Below are positions 14,113 to 21,248 of a stretch of 24,469 nt of DNA, in pieces. A program made the translations under genes and the position numbers. The stretch is taken from assembly GCA_023228195.1 (NCBI GenBank), contig JALOBR010000010.1, positions 1-24,469 on the forward strand. The letters run 5' to 3'. Source of the stretch: Candidatus Omnitrophota bacterium (GTDB lineage: Bacteria; Omnitrophota; Gorgyraeia; Duberdicusellales; 4484-171). Every line of letters begins with the position of its first letter. Position 1 is the first letter of the stretch. The notes beneath the pieces were generated by a model that was not told where the DNA came from, searched no databases, and saw only the letters and a list, made by a program, of their open reading frames with translations.

Positions 14113-15210
14113 ATGTCATATAGAATAAGTTTAATCCCCGGAGATGGTATCGGACCAGAAGTTACAGATGCGGCACGTCTTTGTATCGATACGTTAGGTA
14201 TAGACATAAGGTGGGATATAGTTTTAGCCGGAGAGCCTGCGCTTAAACAGCATAATAGTCTTCTTCCTTCCGAAACTTTAAATTCAATAAAGAAAAATAA
14301 AGTTGCTTTAAAGGGCCCGATTACAACACCGGTAGGGTCTGGTTTCCGTTCAATTAATGTAGCGCTTCGGCAAGAACTTGATCTTTATGCGTGCGTGCGG
14401 CCAGCGCGTTATATTGAAGGTACAAATTCTAAGCACCCAGGAACTGATATTATAATTGTTCGAGAAAACAGTGAAGATTTGTACGCCGGGGTTGAGTTCA
14501 AAGAACTTGATGAGAAAACCAACGGCCTAATAAATTATATAAATGGAATAAGCGAAAAGAAAGTAAGAATTCCAAGCGCTATTTCCATTAAGCCTATATC
14601 AAGTTTTGCTTCGGAACGAATTATCCGCTTTGCATTTGAACTTGCCAAACGCGAAAAGCGCCGTAAGGTTAGTTGTATTCATAAAGCAAATATAATGAAG
14701 TATACCGACGGCCTTTTCCTTCAAATCTTTAGAGAAATAGCAAAAGGATACCCGCAAATTGAAGTAAATGATGTTATTGTAGATAATCTTTGTATGCAAT
14801 TAGTCCTGCGTCCGCACGAGTTCGATGTGCTTGTTTTGCCTAATCTTTACGGAGATATCATATCTGATCTTTGCGCGGGGCTTATAGGAGGCTTAGGTAT
14901 TGCGCCAGGAGCAAACATAGGCGAGACAACTGCGCTATTCGAGCCTGTCCACGGTGCCGCGCCTAAATATACAGGAAAGAATAAAGTAAATCCTACCGCA
15001 ACCATACTATCTGCCGCGCTTATGCTTAAACATATTGGAGAGCATAAAAAAGCAGATATCCTTGAAAAAGCTGTAGCTGCAGTTATAAAAAAAGGCAAAA
15101 ACGTCACTTACGATTTAAAACCAACCAGAACTGACCCGGGCAGTGTTGGCACAAAGGAAATGGCTGAGGCCATCGTAGAAGAGATTAAAAAGGAACTTAA
15201 AAATGGTTAG
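14113..15210 (+). CDS. Isocitrate dehydrogenase (homodimeric type I)
   Basis: The enzyme oxidatively decarboxylates isocitrate to 2-oxoglutarate. The segment TTPVGSGFRSINVALRQELD and the following LYACVRPARY closely resemble E. coli Icd. Expected isocitrate-binding residues are all present: S80, N82, R86, R96, R117, Y124, K191 and D224/D248/D252. Isopropylmalate dehydrogenases lack this serine. The coenzyme site has H280-x4-K285-Y286 and V292, matching the NADP-type residues K344, Y345 and V351 of E. coli. Y333 matches Y391, but R395 is replaced by P337. At 365 residues it is shorter than E. coli Icd (416) and lacks some insertions. Confidence 0.9.
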   Translation: MSYRISLIPGDGIGPEVTDAARLCIDTLGIDIRWDIVLAGEPALKQHNSLLPSETLNSIKKNKVALKGPITTPVGSGFRSINVALRQELDLYACVRPARYIEGTNSKHPGTDIIIVRENSEDLYAGVEFKELDEKTNGLINYINGISEKKVRIPSAISIKPISSFASERIIRFAFELAKREKRRKVSCIHKANIMKYTDGLFLQIFREIAKGYPQIEVNDVIVDNLCMQLVLRPHEFDVLVLPNLYGDIISDLCAGLIGGLGIAPGANIGETTALFEPVHGAAPKYTGKNKVNPTATILSAALMLKHIGEHKKADILEKAVAAVIKKGKNVTYDLKPTRTDPGSVGTKEMAEAIVEEIKKELKNG

Positions 15211-16123
15211 CAAGATAGCGCTGGTTGGCGCGGGCGCTGTTGGTTCAACTTTGGCATTTCATTTATTTTCACGATTGTCTTTTAAGGAAATTGCTGTTGT
15301 TGATATAGCAGCGGGCTTGGCTAAGGGTGTTGGCCTGGACATTGAAGATACCCGGTCATTCTTTAATTCTTCGACAAAAATAACAGGAACTGATGATTTT
15401 TGCGCCATAGCTAACAGCGATATCGTGGTTGTTACTGCCGGTATTGCCCGGAAAGAAGGCATGAGCCGGCAGGATCTTTTAAAAATAAATGCTAAAGTTG
15501 CTAAGGATGTATCTTTACAGATAAAAAAACATGCGCCCCAGGCAATTGTTATAGTTGTTACAAATCCAGTAGACCTTATTACGTGTATATTTGCCAGGGA
15601 AACCGGTTTCGAGAGAGGCCGTGTGTTAGGCATGGGGCCATCTCTTGATAGCGCAAGGTTGTTAAACCTGCTCCACGAGGCGTGTAAAATTTCTACATCC
15701 AGCCTCGAAGCTTTTACATTCGGTTTGCACAATAACGATATGATAGTCTCAAGCGAGAGGATGCGCGCCAAAGGAGAATCTATAAATAAATTTTTAAATA
15801 AAGAAGCTATAAAGAAAATACAGGATAAGACATCTTTGCGAGGCGGAGAAATAGTAAGTTTTTTAAAAAACAAAAGCGCAAGTTTCGCTCCGTCAGTTTC
15901 TGTTTTTCGTCTGATTGAAGCTATTTGTGAAGATAAAAAAGAAATTATACCTGTTTGCGCTTTGCTGCAGGGAGAATACGGCCTTAGTAATTTATGCGTA
16001 GGCGTACCTTGTATGATAAGTAGGAAAGGCATAGAGAGGGTAATTGAAATAGAATTGAGCGAACAGGAAAAAGAAAAACTTAAAAAGGCAGTTGAATTAG
16101 TTAAAGAGATAAGTAATGTATGA
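15203..16123 (+). CDS. mdh: Malate dehydrogenase (LDH-like family)
   Basis: The protein interconverts malate and oxaloacetate with NAD. The Rossmann motif is GAGAVGS (9-15) with D34 for the adenosine ribose of NAD. The substrate loop has R83 and R89 in ARKEGMSRQDLL, where the arginine-containing RKxGMSR pattern marks malate rather than lactate enzymes. N121 (TNPVD), D149 and R152 (LDSAR), and H176 complete the active site. The normally conserved GEHGD around the catalytic histidine reads GLHNND here. It overlaps the upstream isocitrate dehydrogenase and the downstream lpd by eight bases each. Confidence 0.88.
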   Translation: MVSKIALVGAGAVGSTLAFHLFSRLSFKEIAVVDIAAGLAKGVGLDIEDTRSFFNSSTKITGTDDFCAIANSDIVVVTAGIARKEGMSRQDLLKINAKVAKDVSLQIKKHAPQAIVIVVTNPVDLITCIFARETGFERGRVLGMGPSLDSARLLNLLHEACKISTSSLEAFTFGLHNNDMIVSSERMRAKGESINKFLNKEAIKKIQDKTSLRGGEIVSFLKNKSASFAPSVSVFRLIEAICEDKKEIIPVCALLQGEYGLSNLCVGVPCMISRKGIERVIEIELSEQEKEKLKKAVELVKEISNV

Positions 16124-17357
16124 TTTGGCTATAATCGGAACAGGCGCCGCCGGTTTGTCTGCCGCACGGCGCGCTTTAAAGTATGGTTTAAAAACCATAC
16201 TTTTTGACCGAAGCAGAGCTGATTTTGGAGGAACTTGTTTAAACCGCGGTTGCATTCCCACCAAATTTTTCCTCAATAATTCAAAGCTGAATAAAACCTG
16301 GCAGGAAAGTTTCAGTAAAAAAAACGATATCATTGAAAAGATAAAAAAAGATTCTCTTAATTACCTTGAAAAATCCGGAGTTAAAATTTGCTTCGCTGAT
16401 GTTTCATTTATCGACGAGCATACGCTTTCATCAGGTGAGGATGAAATTGAAGCCAAAAATATTATTATAGCCAGCGGTTCCAAGCCCAAAGCTTTATTGG
16501 GTCATACGAAATGTATTTTCGCCGAAGAACTTTTTTCTTTTCCTGAACCCGGTGATAATTTTCTAATAGTAGGTGCAGGATATATCGGAATTGAGTTTGC
16601 ATCATTGCTTAATAATTTAAAAAAGAAAGTTACACTTGTTGAAAAACAGGAAAATATATTGCCGGTTTTTGATGGCGCAATCGCCCGGCGCCTTAGGATT
16701 ATTTTAGAAAGAAAAGGGATAAAGATAGAAACTTCAGCAGATTTAAAAAATTATGATTTAGGAAGCTTTGACAAAGTAATTTTAGCTGTCGGTAGAGAGC
16801 CTGACATAAACGGATTAGATATTAAGAAAACAGGACTATTTTTTGAAAAAGGCGGATGGATAAAAACCGACGCCAGAATGCAGACTAACATAAAAAATAT
16901 TTATGCTTGCGGAGATGTTACCGGAAGGAGGCTGCTTGCTTATGTCGCAGAGGCCCACGCGCAGGTGTGTGTAGACAATATAACCGGAAGGCAGGAAAGC
17001 ATGGATTATCATGGTGTCGCTGATTGTATTTTTTCTATTCCGCAAATAGCACGGGTGGGTATTCAGGAAGAAGAGGCCAAAGAGAAAAACATAAAATATA
17101 AAATCTTAAAGACAAATTTTCTTAAATTTTCATCATCATATGTTTATGATGATCTGGACGGTTTTATACAAGTGCTTGTAGATGAAAGGGGTACGATAAT
17201 TGGAGCAAATATAATTTCAAATCATGCCGCTGAGCTTATAAATATTTTTTCATATGCCATTTGTAACAATTTCGATACAAATAGTTTTAAGAAATGTTTC
17301 TTCATCCATCCTACGATTTCAGAAATAATTCCCGCGCTTTTTCGCGACGCTGCCTGA
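16116..17357 (+). CDS. Dihydrolipoamide dehydrogenase-like flavoprotein (E3)
   Basis: This FAD-dependent class I disulfide oxidoreductase probably reoxidises lipoyl groups. The FAD motif is IIGTGAAGLSAA (6-17). The redox cysteines are C41 and C46 in GGTCLNRGCIPTK. The NAD motif is VGAGYIGIEFA, and IYACGDVTGRRLLAYVAEAHA is the second FAD contact. The C-terminal H398 and E403 in HPTISE form the base pair that marks lipoamide dehydrogenases and their close kin. At 413 residues it is shorter than the usual 450-475. No E1 or E2 gene lies in the window. Mercuric or glutathione reductase identity is less likely. Confidence 0.85.
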   Translation: MYDLAIIGTGAAGLSAARRALKYGLKTILFDRSRADFGGTCLNRGCIPTKFFLNNSKLNKTWQESFSKKNDIIEKIKKDSLNYLEKSGVKICFADVSFIDEHTLSSGEDEIEAKNIIIASGSKPKALLGHTKCIFAEELFSFPEPGDNFLIVGAGYIGIEFASLLNNLKKKVTLVEKQENILPVFDGAIARRLRIILERKGIKIETSADLKNYDLGSFDKVILAVGREPDINGLDIKKTGLFFEKGGWIKTDARMQTNIKNIYACGDVTGRRLLAYVAEAHAQVCVDNITGRQESMDYHGVADCIFSIPQIARVGIQEEEAKEKNIKYKILKTNFLKFSSSYVYDDLDGFIQVLVDERGTIIGANIISNHAAELINIFSYAICNNFDTNSFKKCFFIHPTISEIIPALFRDAA

Positions 17358-17393
17358 AACCTAACTAAATAGTATTTCACTTTTACGGTACTA

Positions 17394-17402
17394 TGTTATA
17401 AT
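17394..17402 (+). promoter_or_regulatory. Possible extended -10 promoter element
   Basis: TGTTATAAT gives a perfect TATAAT (17397-17402) with an upstream TG, the extended -10 form. A convincing -35 hexamer is lacking at 16-18 bases upstream. It sits after the lpd stop and about 200 bases before the TonB-like gene, which could use it. Part of it may overlap the edge of the hairpin repeat. Confidence 0.3.
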
Positions 17403-17476
17403 TTAATGAGCACAGTATTTTTTCAAGCTGCTTGCCCCGGGCAAGCGTGCAGAAAAAATACTAGCGCGAATTATCC
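17402..17476 (-). repeat. Dispersed hairpin repeat (TTTTTC/GAAAAA family), copy 2
   Basis: This is the minus-strand copy of the element at 1765-1825. AGTATTTTTTC (17414-17424) pairs perfectly with GAAAAAATACT (17452-17462). A second stem GCTTGC (17430-17435) / GCAAGC (17441-17446) lies inside. Read on the minus strand it contains AGCTTGAAAAAATAC, identical to 1799-1813, flanked by GGATAATTCG on one side and CTCATTAAA on the other. A G+C-rich tract (about 17500-17551) follows and is unlike the rest of the window. No T-run marks it as a terminator, though the long stem could end transcription of the lpd operon. Confidence 0.7.
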
Positions 17477-17602
17477 ATTTCACTTCGTTCAGGGGTAATG
17501 AGACCCGAGCCAGGCCGCCGCAACGCGGGCGTGCGAGCGGGGCGACAAGGATGCTGTTAAGTTGTATTATAAAAGCTACCGCGAAATCGATAGAATTAAA
17601 TT

Positions 17603-18241
17603 ATGAGAAATTATTGGAATATTTCAATTGGTATTTCTTTCGCCATGCATTCGTTGTTTTTAGGTGCGGGGTTTTCCTCTGTATTTAATAAAAATATGGT
17701 TTTAAACGAAAAAAAAGAAATAAAGGAAATAAAAATTACGATTAAAGAGATTCAAAAGAAAGAAACATCTAAAACTAAAGTTAAAAATTCCCAAATGACT
17801 GAATCAAAAATAATGCCCCCTCCGCCTTATATTGAAAATGTTGTAAGAAAATTAATGGGTGAAGATAAGGAACGGCCTTTACTGGGTAAGGCACAAATAT
17901 TGGAAAAAAATACTAACAAGATCGTTATTTCCGAAAAGCTGGAAAATTCAAAATTAAAAAGCAACCCGTCATATATGAGTTACTATAAAGGGATTAGGTC
18001 AAAACTTAATTCAGTTTGTCAGAAAAACTATACTGGTAAATATAGCGGAGAGGTGTCTGTAAGTTTTGTGCTTTCAAGGGATGGTAGATTGGAAAGTGTA
18101 AAAGGCCAAGGAGATGATTCGGAGTTAATAGAGGTAGCCGTAAGAAGCGTCAAGGAATCTTTTCCGTTTCTGCCTTTTCCGCCTGACCTGGAAGGGCCGG
18201 CTTGCCCATTCGAAGTTTCCATACTTTTTAAAAATAACTAA
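17603..18241 (+). CDS. TonB-like energy transducer protein
   Basis: The 212-residue protein has one N-terminal membrane segment (about 6-27), a charged periplasmic linker (33-120) with a short proline run (72-75), and a C-terminal TonB/TolA-like domain (about 125-211). The domain shows SVSFVLSRDGRLESVKG and a closing PFPPDLEGP-A-CPFEVSILF, where TonB proteins have their last strands. S12 and H16 in the membrane segment reproduce the S-x3-H of E. coli TonB that contacts ExbB/ExbD. No exbB, exbD or receptor gene is nearby. It could equally be a TolA-type protein. Confidence 0.7.
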   Translation: MRNYWNISIGISFAMHSLFLGAGFSSVFNKNMVLNEKKEIKEIKITIKEIQKKETSKTKVKNSQMTESKIMPPPPYIENVVRKLMGEDKERPLLGKAQILEKNTNKIVISEKLENSKLKSNPSYMSYYKGIRSKLNSVCQKNYTGKYSGEVSVSFVLSRDGRLESVKGQGDDSELIEVAVRSVKESFPFLPFPPDLEGPACPFEVSILFKNN

Positions 18242-18280
18242 CTAATATTGACATTTTCCGCTATAATTGCTAATCTATTT

Positions 18281-18377
18281 AGACACACGAATACCCACGG
18301 ATTAAAGACAAATATCCACGAATAGGAAACGTTTTATTTGTGGTAATTTATCTACTGATTCGCGATAATTCGTGTCT
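18281..18377 (+). repeat. Nested palindromic intergenic repeat, CACGAAT variant
   Basis: The four-half-site plan matches the CACAGAT repeats but with the unit CACGAAT. The outer arm AGACACACGAATACCCACGG pairs imperfectly with the arm ending TAATTCGTGTCT at 18377. The inner arm AATATCCACGAATA pairs with TATTTGTGGTAATTT. The repeat fills most of the spacer between the TonB-like and Memo genes. A TTGACA at 18248-18253 lies just before it, with TAATCT 17 bases further on as a weak possible -10. Confidence 0.65.
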
Positions 18378-18385
18378 AAATTACC

Positions 18386-19189
18386 ATGATTAGAGCGCCC
18401 GTTGTTAGTGGACAATTTTATCCGGATAATGCGTCAGAATTAAGAAAAGCAATTGAAGCTTTTAAGCCAAAAGATTCTACAAGATCAGGTGCTTATGGCT
18501 TGATTCTCCCGCATGCAGGCTATGTATATTCCGGTAAAGTTGCCGTAAGCGCCGTGAATAAGGTGCTTCCTAAAAAACGGATTATAATTTTAGGGCCCAA
18601 TCATACAGGTTACGGTGAAGATTTTGGAATGTATTCTGAAGGCAGATGGAAGATACCTTTCGCAAATTTACCCATAGATTGTGATTTAGCGCAGCGAATA
18701 CTTAAATCCGGTACAGATATAACACCTGATACCCTTTCGCACAAATTTGAGCATTCAATAGAGGTGGAGCTGCCGATATTGTATTATTTCTTTGGAGAAT
18801 TTAGTTTTGTGCCTATAGTTTGCAGGCCGTCCGCTCTAAGCACATACGAAAAAGTGGCAACGCAAATCTTTTCAGCGGTAAAAAATATTAAGGAAGATAT
18901 TCTTTTTGTCGCATCCAGTGATATGACTCATTATGAGCCCGATAGCACCGCCCGCCGTAAAGACAGGGCAGCGCTTACGCATATAGTCAATCTTGACGCA
19001 GAGGGTTTGGTTAAAACAGTAAAAAAAGATAACATTTCGATGTGTGGTATCGCGCCCGTGGCCATACTTCTTTTAATTATGAAAAAAATCGGCGCGAACA
19101 AAGCAAGCGTCAGTTTGTATGAAACAAGTGCCGATAGCGGAGCAGACTCAAATTCTGTAGTTGGATATTCCGGAGTAGTTATCAGCTAA
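18386..19189 (+). CDS. Memo family protein (AmmeMemoRadiSam system protein B)
   Basis: The 267-residue protein belongs to the Memo family, related in fold to class III extradiol dioxygenases. Metal-pocket residues typical of the family are seen: H43 (LPHAGYVYSG), H73 (GPNHTG), H123 (HSIEVELP), D179/H182 (SSDMTHYEP) and C220 (CGIAPV). Bacterial members often sit with AMMECR1 and radical SAM genes; neither is present here. The biochemical role is not settled. The ATG is directly after the repeat and has no visible Shine-Dalgarno site. Confidence 0.9.
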   Translation: MIRAPVVSGQFYPDNASELRKAIEAFKPKDSTRSGAYGLILPHAGYVYSGKVAVSAVNKVLPKKRIIILGPNHTGYGEDFGMYSEGRWKIPFANLPIDCDLAQRILKSGTDITPDTLSHKFEHSIEVELPILYYFFGEFSFVPIVCRPSALSTYEKVATQIFSAVKNIKEDILFVASSDMTHYEPDSTARRKDRAALTHIVNLDAEGLVKTVKKDNISMCGIAPVAILLLIMKKIGANKASVSLYETSADSGADSNSVVGYSGVVIS

Positions 19190-19201
19190 AAGGGGGAGCT
19201 A

Positions 19202-19549
19202 ATGAGTGAAGAAATAAGAAAAAAGGTTGATGAAGAATGGAAGACGAATGCGGAAAAAGAAAAAAAAGAAGCACATGAAAAACATGAAGCTTATCATGAG
19301 CCAAATTTTCGATTATTTTTATCATCGCTTAGCATGCAGGCGATGATCGCCCTAGGGAGGCTGGAAAATCCTGTTTCGGGTAAAACCGAAAAAAATATTG
19401 AACAGGCCCGCTTTCTAGTTGACACAATAGGAATACTTAAGGAAAAAACCAATGGCAACTTAAACCCGGAAGAAGAAAAGCTTCTGGATGATTCTTTGTT
19501 TAGCTTAAGAATGATGTATGTTGAGGAGAAAAACAAGAAAAACGGTTAA
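19202..19549 (+). CDS. DUF1844 domain protein
   Basis: This 115-residue cytoplasmic protein has a highly charged N-terminus (1-34, K/E-rich) and a DUF1844 domain at about 36-107. The domain shows FLSSLSMQAMIALGRLENPV, then EQARFLVDTIGILKEKTNGN, and a closing EEEKLLDDSLFSLRMMYVE, which is the family pattern. The family has no assigned function that I can name. It lies between the Memo gene and the Trm112-like gene with a GGGGGAG ribosome-binding site. Confidence 0.82.
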   Translation: MSEEIRKKVDEEWKTNAEKEKKEAHEKHEAYHEPNFRLFLSSLSMQAMIALGRLENPVSGKTEKNIEQARFLVDTIGILKEKTNGNLNPEEEKLLDDSLFSLRMMYVEEKNKKNG

Positions 19550-19558
19550 AATTGTAAA

Positions 19559-19738
19559 ATGATTGATGAAGAGCTATTGAAAATTCTTGCCTGCCCAGTA
19601 TGTAAGGGTGAAGTAATCTTGAAAGATGATAAAATAATCTGCCTGAAGTGCTTACGCAAATATCCGGTAAAAGACGGCATACCAATAATGCTGCCAGAGG
19701 AGGCTGAGACCGATGAAAGCGAAAATGAAAAGAAATAA
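19559..19738 (+). CDS. Trm112-like small zinc-ribbon protein
   Basis: The 59-residue protein begins MIDEELLKILACPVCKGEVI and has two CxxC pairs, C12/C15 (CPVC) and C28/C31 (CLKC), then YPVKDGIPIMLPEEA. This is the pattern of the Trm112/YcaR family. In other organisms such proteins act as zinc-binding partners of methyltransferases; bacterial ones are less defined. The C-terminal tail is acidic. Its last 26 bases overlap the start of aroQ, whose ribosome-binding site lies within it. No Shine-Dalgarno is evident before its own ATG. Confidence 0.8.
   Translation: MIDEELLKILACPVCKGEVILKDDKIICLKCLRKYPVKDGIPIMLPEEAETDESENEKK
19698..19703 (+). promoter_or_regulatory. Ribosome-binding site fixing the aroQ start
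   Basis: A perfect AGGAGG lies nine bases before the ATG at 19713. This favours that start over the in-frame ATG at 19725, although it makes aroQ overlap the preceding gene by 26 bases. Confidence 0.55.
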
Positions 19739-20168
19739 AATACTTTTAATCCATGGCCCAAATTTGCATCTTCTTGGCACGCGTGAGCCGCAAATTTATG
19801 GAAAATTCACCTTGAAAGACATAAACGAAGAATTAAAAGAAAAAGCAAAACAAAGCGGCTTGTCGCTTGAGGTGTTACAATCTAACTCGGAAGGGGAAAT
19901 AGTCGAAAAAATAACTAACTCCAAATACGATTTATTAATTATAAACCCCGCAGCCTATACGCATACCTCTGTCGCGATACGTGACGCAATACTTGCAGTT
20001 AACAAACCTGTTATAGAAGTGCATTTGTCTAATATCTACAAAAGAGAAGATTTCAGAAAGAAATCTCTTATCAGCGATATCTCAATCGGTGTCATAACAG
20101 GATTCGGTCCTGCCAGCTACACTCTTGCATTTAGCGCGGCAGCGCATTTTCTTAAGAAAGTGCTGTAA
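19713..20168 (+). CDS. aroQ: 3-dehydroquinate dehydratase, type II
   Basis: The enzyme makes 3-dehydroshikimate in the shikimate pathway. Family marks are LIHGPNLHLLGTREPQIYG with the catalytic Y29 and loop R24, QSNSEGEIVEKI, INPAAYTHTSVAIRDA with N78 and H84, and EVHLSNIYKRE with H104. Length of 151 is standard for the small dodecameric type II enzyme. The tail GFGPASYTLAF is also typical. It heads the aroQ-peptidase-efp-accBC order known from Firmicutes. Confidence 0.96.
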   Translation: MKAKMKRNKILLIHGPNLHLLGTREPQIYGKFTLKDINEELKEKAKQSGLSLEVLQSNSEGEIVEKITNSKYDLLIINPAAYTHTSVAIRDAILAVNKPVIEVHLSNIYKREDFRKKSLISDISIGVITGFGPASYTLAFSAAAHFLKKVL

Positions 20169-20186
20169 CAGTTAAATAATAAATTC

Positions 20187-21248
20187 ATGAAAAGCCGCAT
20201 TAAAAAATGTGTGACCCAATTAAGAGTTTTGGGTTTAGATGCTATTGTGCTTTCTAACCCGGTAAATGCGAGTTATCTTTCTGGATTTCGCGATGCAGAT
20301 GGGTATTTGCTTGTTACCCGGGAGATGGAACTTGTATATTTTACCAATTTTATCTATGCATATGAGGCTCAGGCGCTGGATGTTTGGAAAGTGGTTATTG
20401 CCAAGGGCAATATTTTTAAGCAGTTATCAGAGGCTATCAAGAGCCGTAATCTGCACCGCATAGGCTTCGAAGCTAAAAATATTCCTTACCTGGAATATTC
20501 AAAGATAAAACAGTATCTTTCAGGCTATAGGGTGGAATTATGCGAAACAATCGATTTCATCGAAAGAATAAGGGTTATCAAGGAGCCCCGGGAGATATCT
20601 TTGATTAGGAAAGCAATTGAGATAAGTAAAGATGCTTTTGATTTCAGCGCGGAAATACGCGACAGGGCAATGACAGAGAAACAGTTTAATATAGAGATAG
20701 AAAAATTTTTACGTATCCGCGGCTCTAACTCTGTTGCTTTTCCCGCGATAGTCGCATCTGGCGCAAACAGTGCGATACCTCATCATCTGCCCGGGGAGGA
20801 CAAGTTACTTACCGAAAATTTTTTCCTAATTGATTTGGGTGCAAAGTATTATGACTATTGCGCTGACTTGACAAGGGTGTTTACCTGGGGTAAAATAACC
20901 CCTTTCTTTAAAAGAATTTACGATATCGTAAGGAAAGCACAGGATTTAAGCATAAAGAAAATAAGAGATGGCGTTAAAGCTAAAGAAGTAGATTTGGCCG
21001 CCCGTTCTTTTATTGAAAAGAAAGGTTATGGAAAATTTTTCGGCCATGGCGTCGGCCATGGCGTCGGGAGAGAAGTGCACGAAATTCCGTTTATCGGCCC
21101 AAAGAGCGAGGAAGTTTTAAGGCAGGGCATGGTAGTTGCGATTGAACCCGCGATATACTTAAAAGGAAAATTCGGTATACGTATAGAGGATATGGTTTTA
21201 GTCGGTAAAAACAAAGGAGAAGTTTTAAGTGGGAATCTCTGTAGGTAG
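20187..21248 (+). CDS. Xaa-Pro aminopeptidase, M24 family
   Basis: The enzyme cleaves the N-terminal residue before proline in peptides. It has an N-terminal creatinase-like domain (about 1-130) and a C-terminal pita-bread domain with the five metal ligands D216 (LIDLG), D227 (ADLTR), H291 (GHGVGHGVGREVHE), E320 (AIEP) and E334 (IRIEDM). Length of 353 fits the short bacterial PepQ/PepP-like peptidases. The gene lies directly before efp, a frequent bacterial pairing, and its end overlaps the efp start by 20 bases. Confidence 0.92.
   Translation: MKSRIKKCVTQLRVLGLDAIVLSNPVNASYLSGFRDADGYLLVTREMELVYFTNFIYAYEAQALDVWKVVIAKGNIFKQLSEAIKSRNLHRIGFEAKNIPYLEYSKIKQYLSGYRVELCETIDFIERIRVIKEPREISLIRKAIEISKDAFDFSAEIRDRAMTEKQFNIEIEKFLRIRGSNSVAFPAIVASGANSAIPHHLPGEDKLLTENFFLIDLGAKYYDYCADLTRVFTWGKITPFFKRIYDIVRKAQDLSIKKIRDGVKAKEVDLAARSFIEKKGYGKFFGHGVGHGVGREVHEIPFIGPKSEEVLRQGMVVAIEPAIYLKGKFGIRIEDMVLVGKNKGEVLSGNLCR

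Noticed and set aside
11248..15210. Leucine biosynthesis operon (leuC, leuD, leuB)
   Set aside because: The dehydrogenase has isocitrate-type residues and no leuA is present. Substrate of the hydro-lyase remains open, so I did not assign leu symbols.
15259..16032. Minus-strand open frame of 257 codons opposite malate dehydrogenase
   Set aside because: It lies wholly antisense to a gene with clear active-site motifs, and its translation shows no recognisable domain.
17414..17462. Intrinsic terminator at the long hairpin after lpd
   Set aside because: The stem is strong but no T-run follows on either strand, and the element recurs as a dispersed repeat. Termination remains possible but unproven.
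17406..17498. A 30-codon open frame after the lpd gene
   Set aside because: It runs through the hairpin repeat and has no ribosome-binding site; its codons are explained by the repeat.
18248..18267. Sigma-70 promoter formed by TTGACA and TATAAT
   Set aside because: The two hexamers are only eight bases apart, too close to act together. A weak TAATCT at 17 bases is the only alternative -10.
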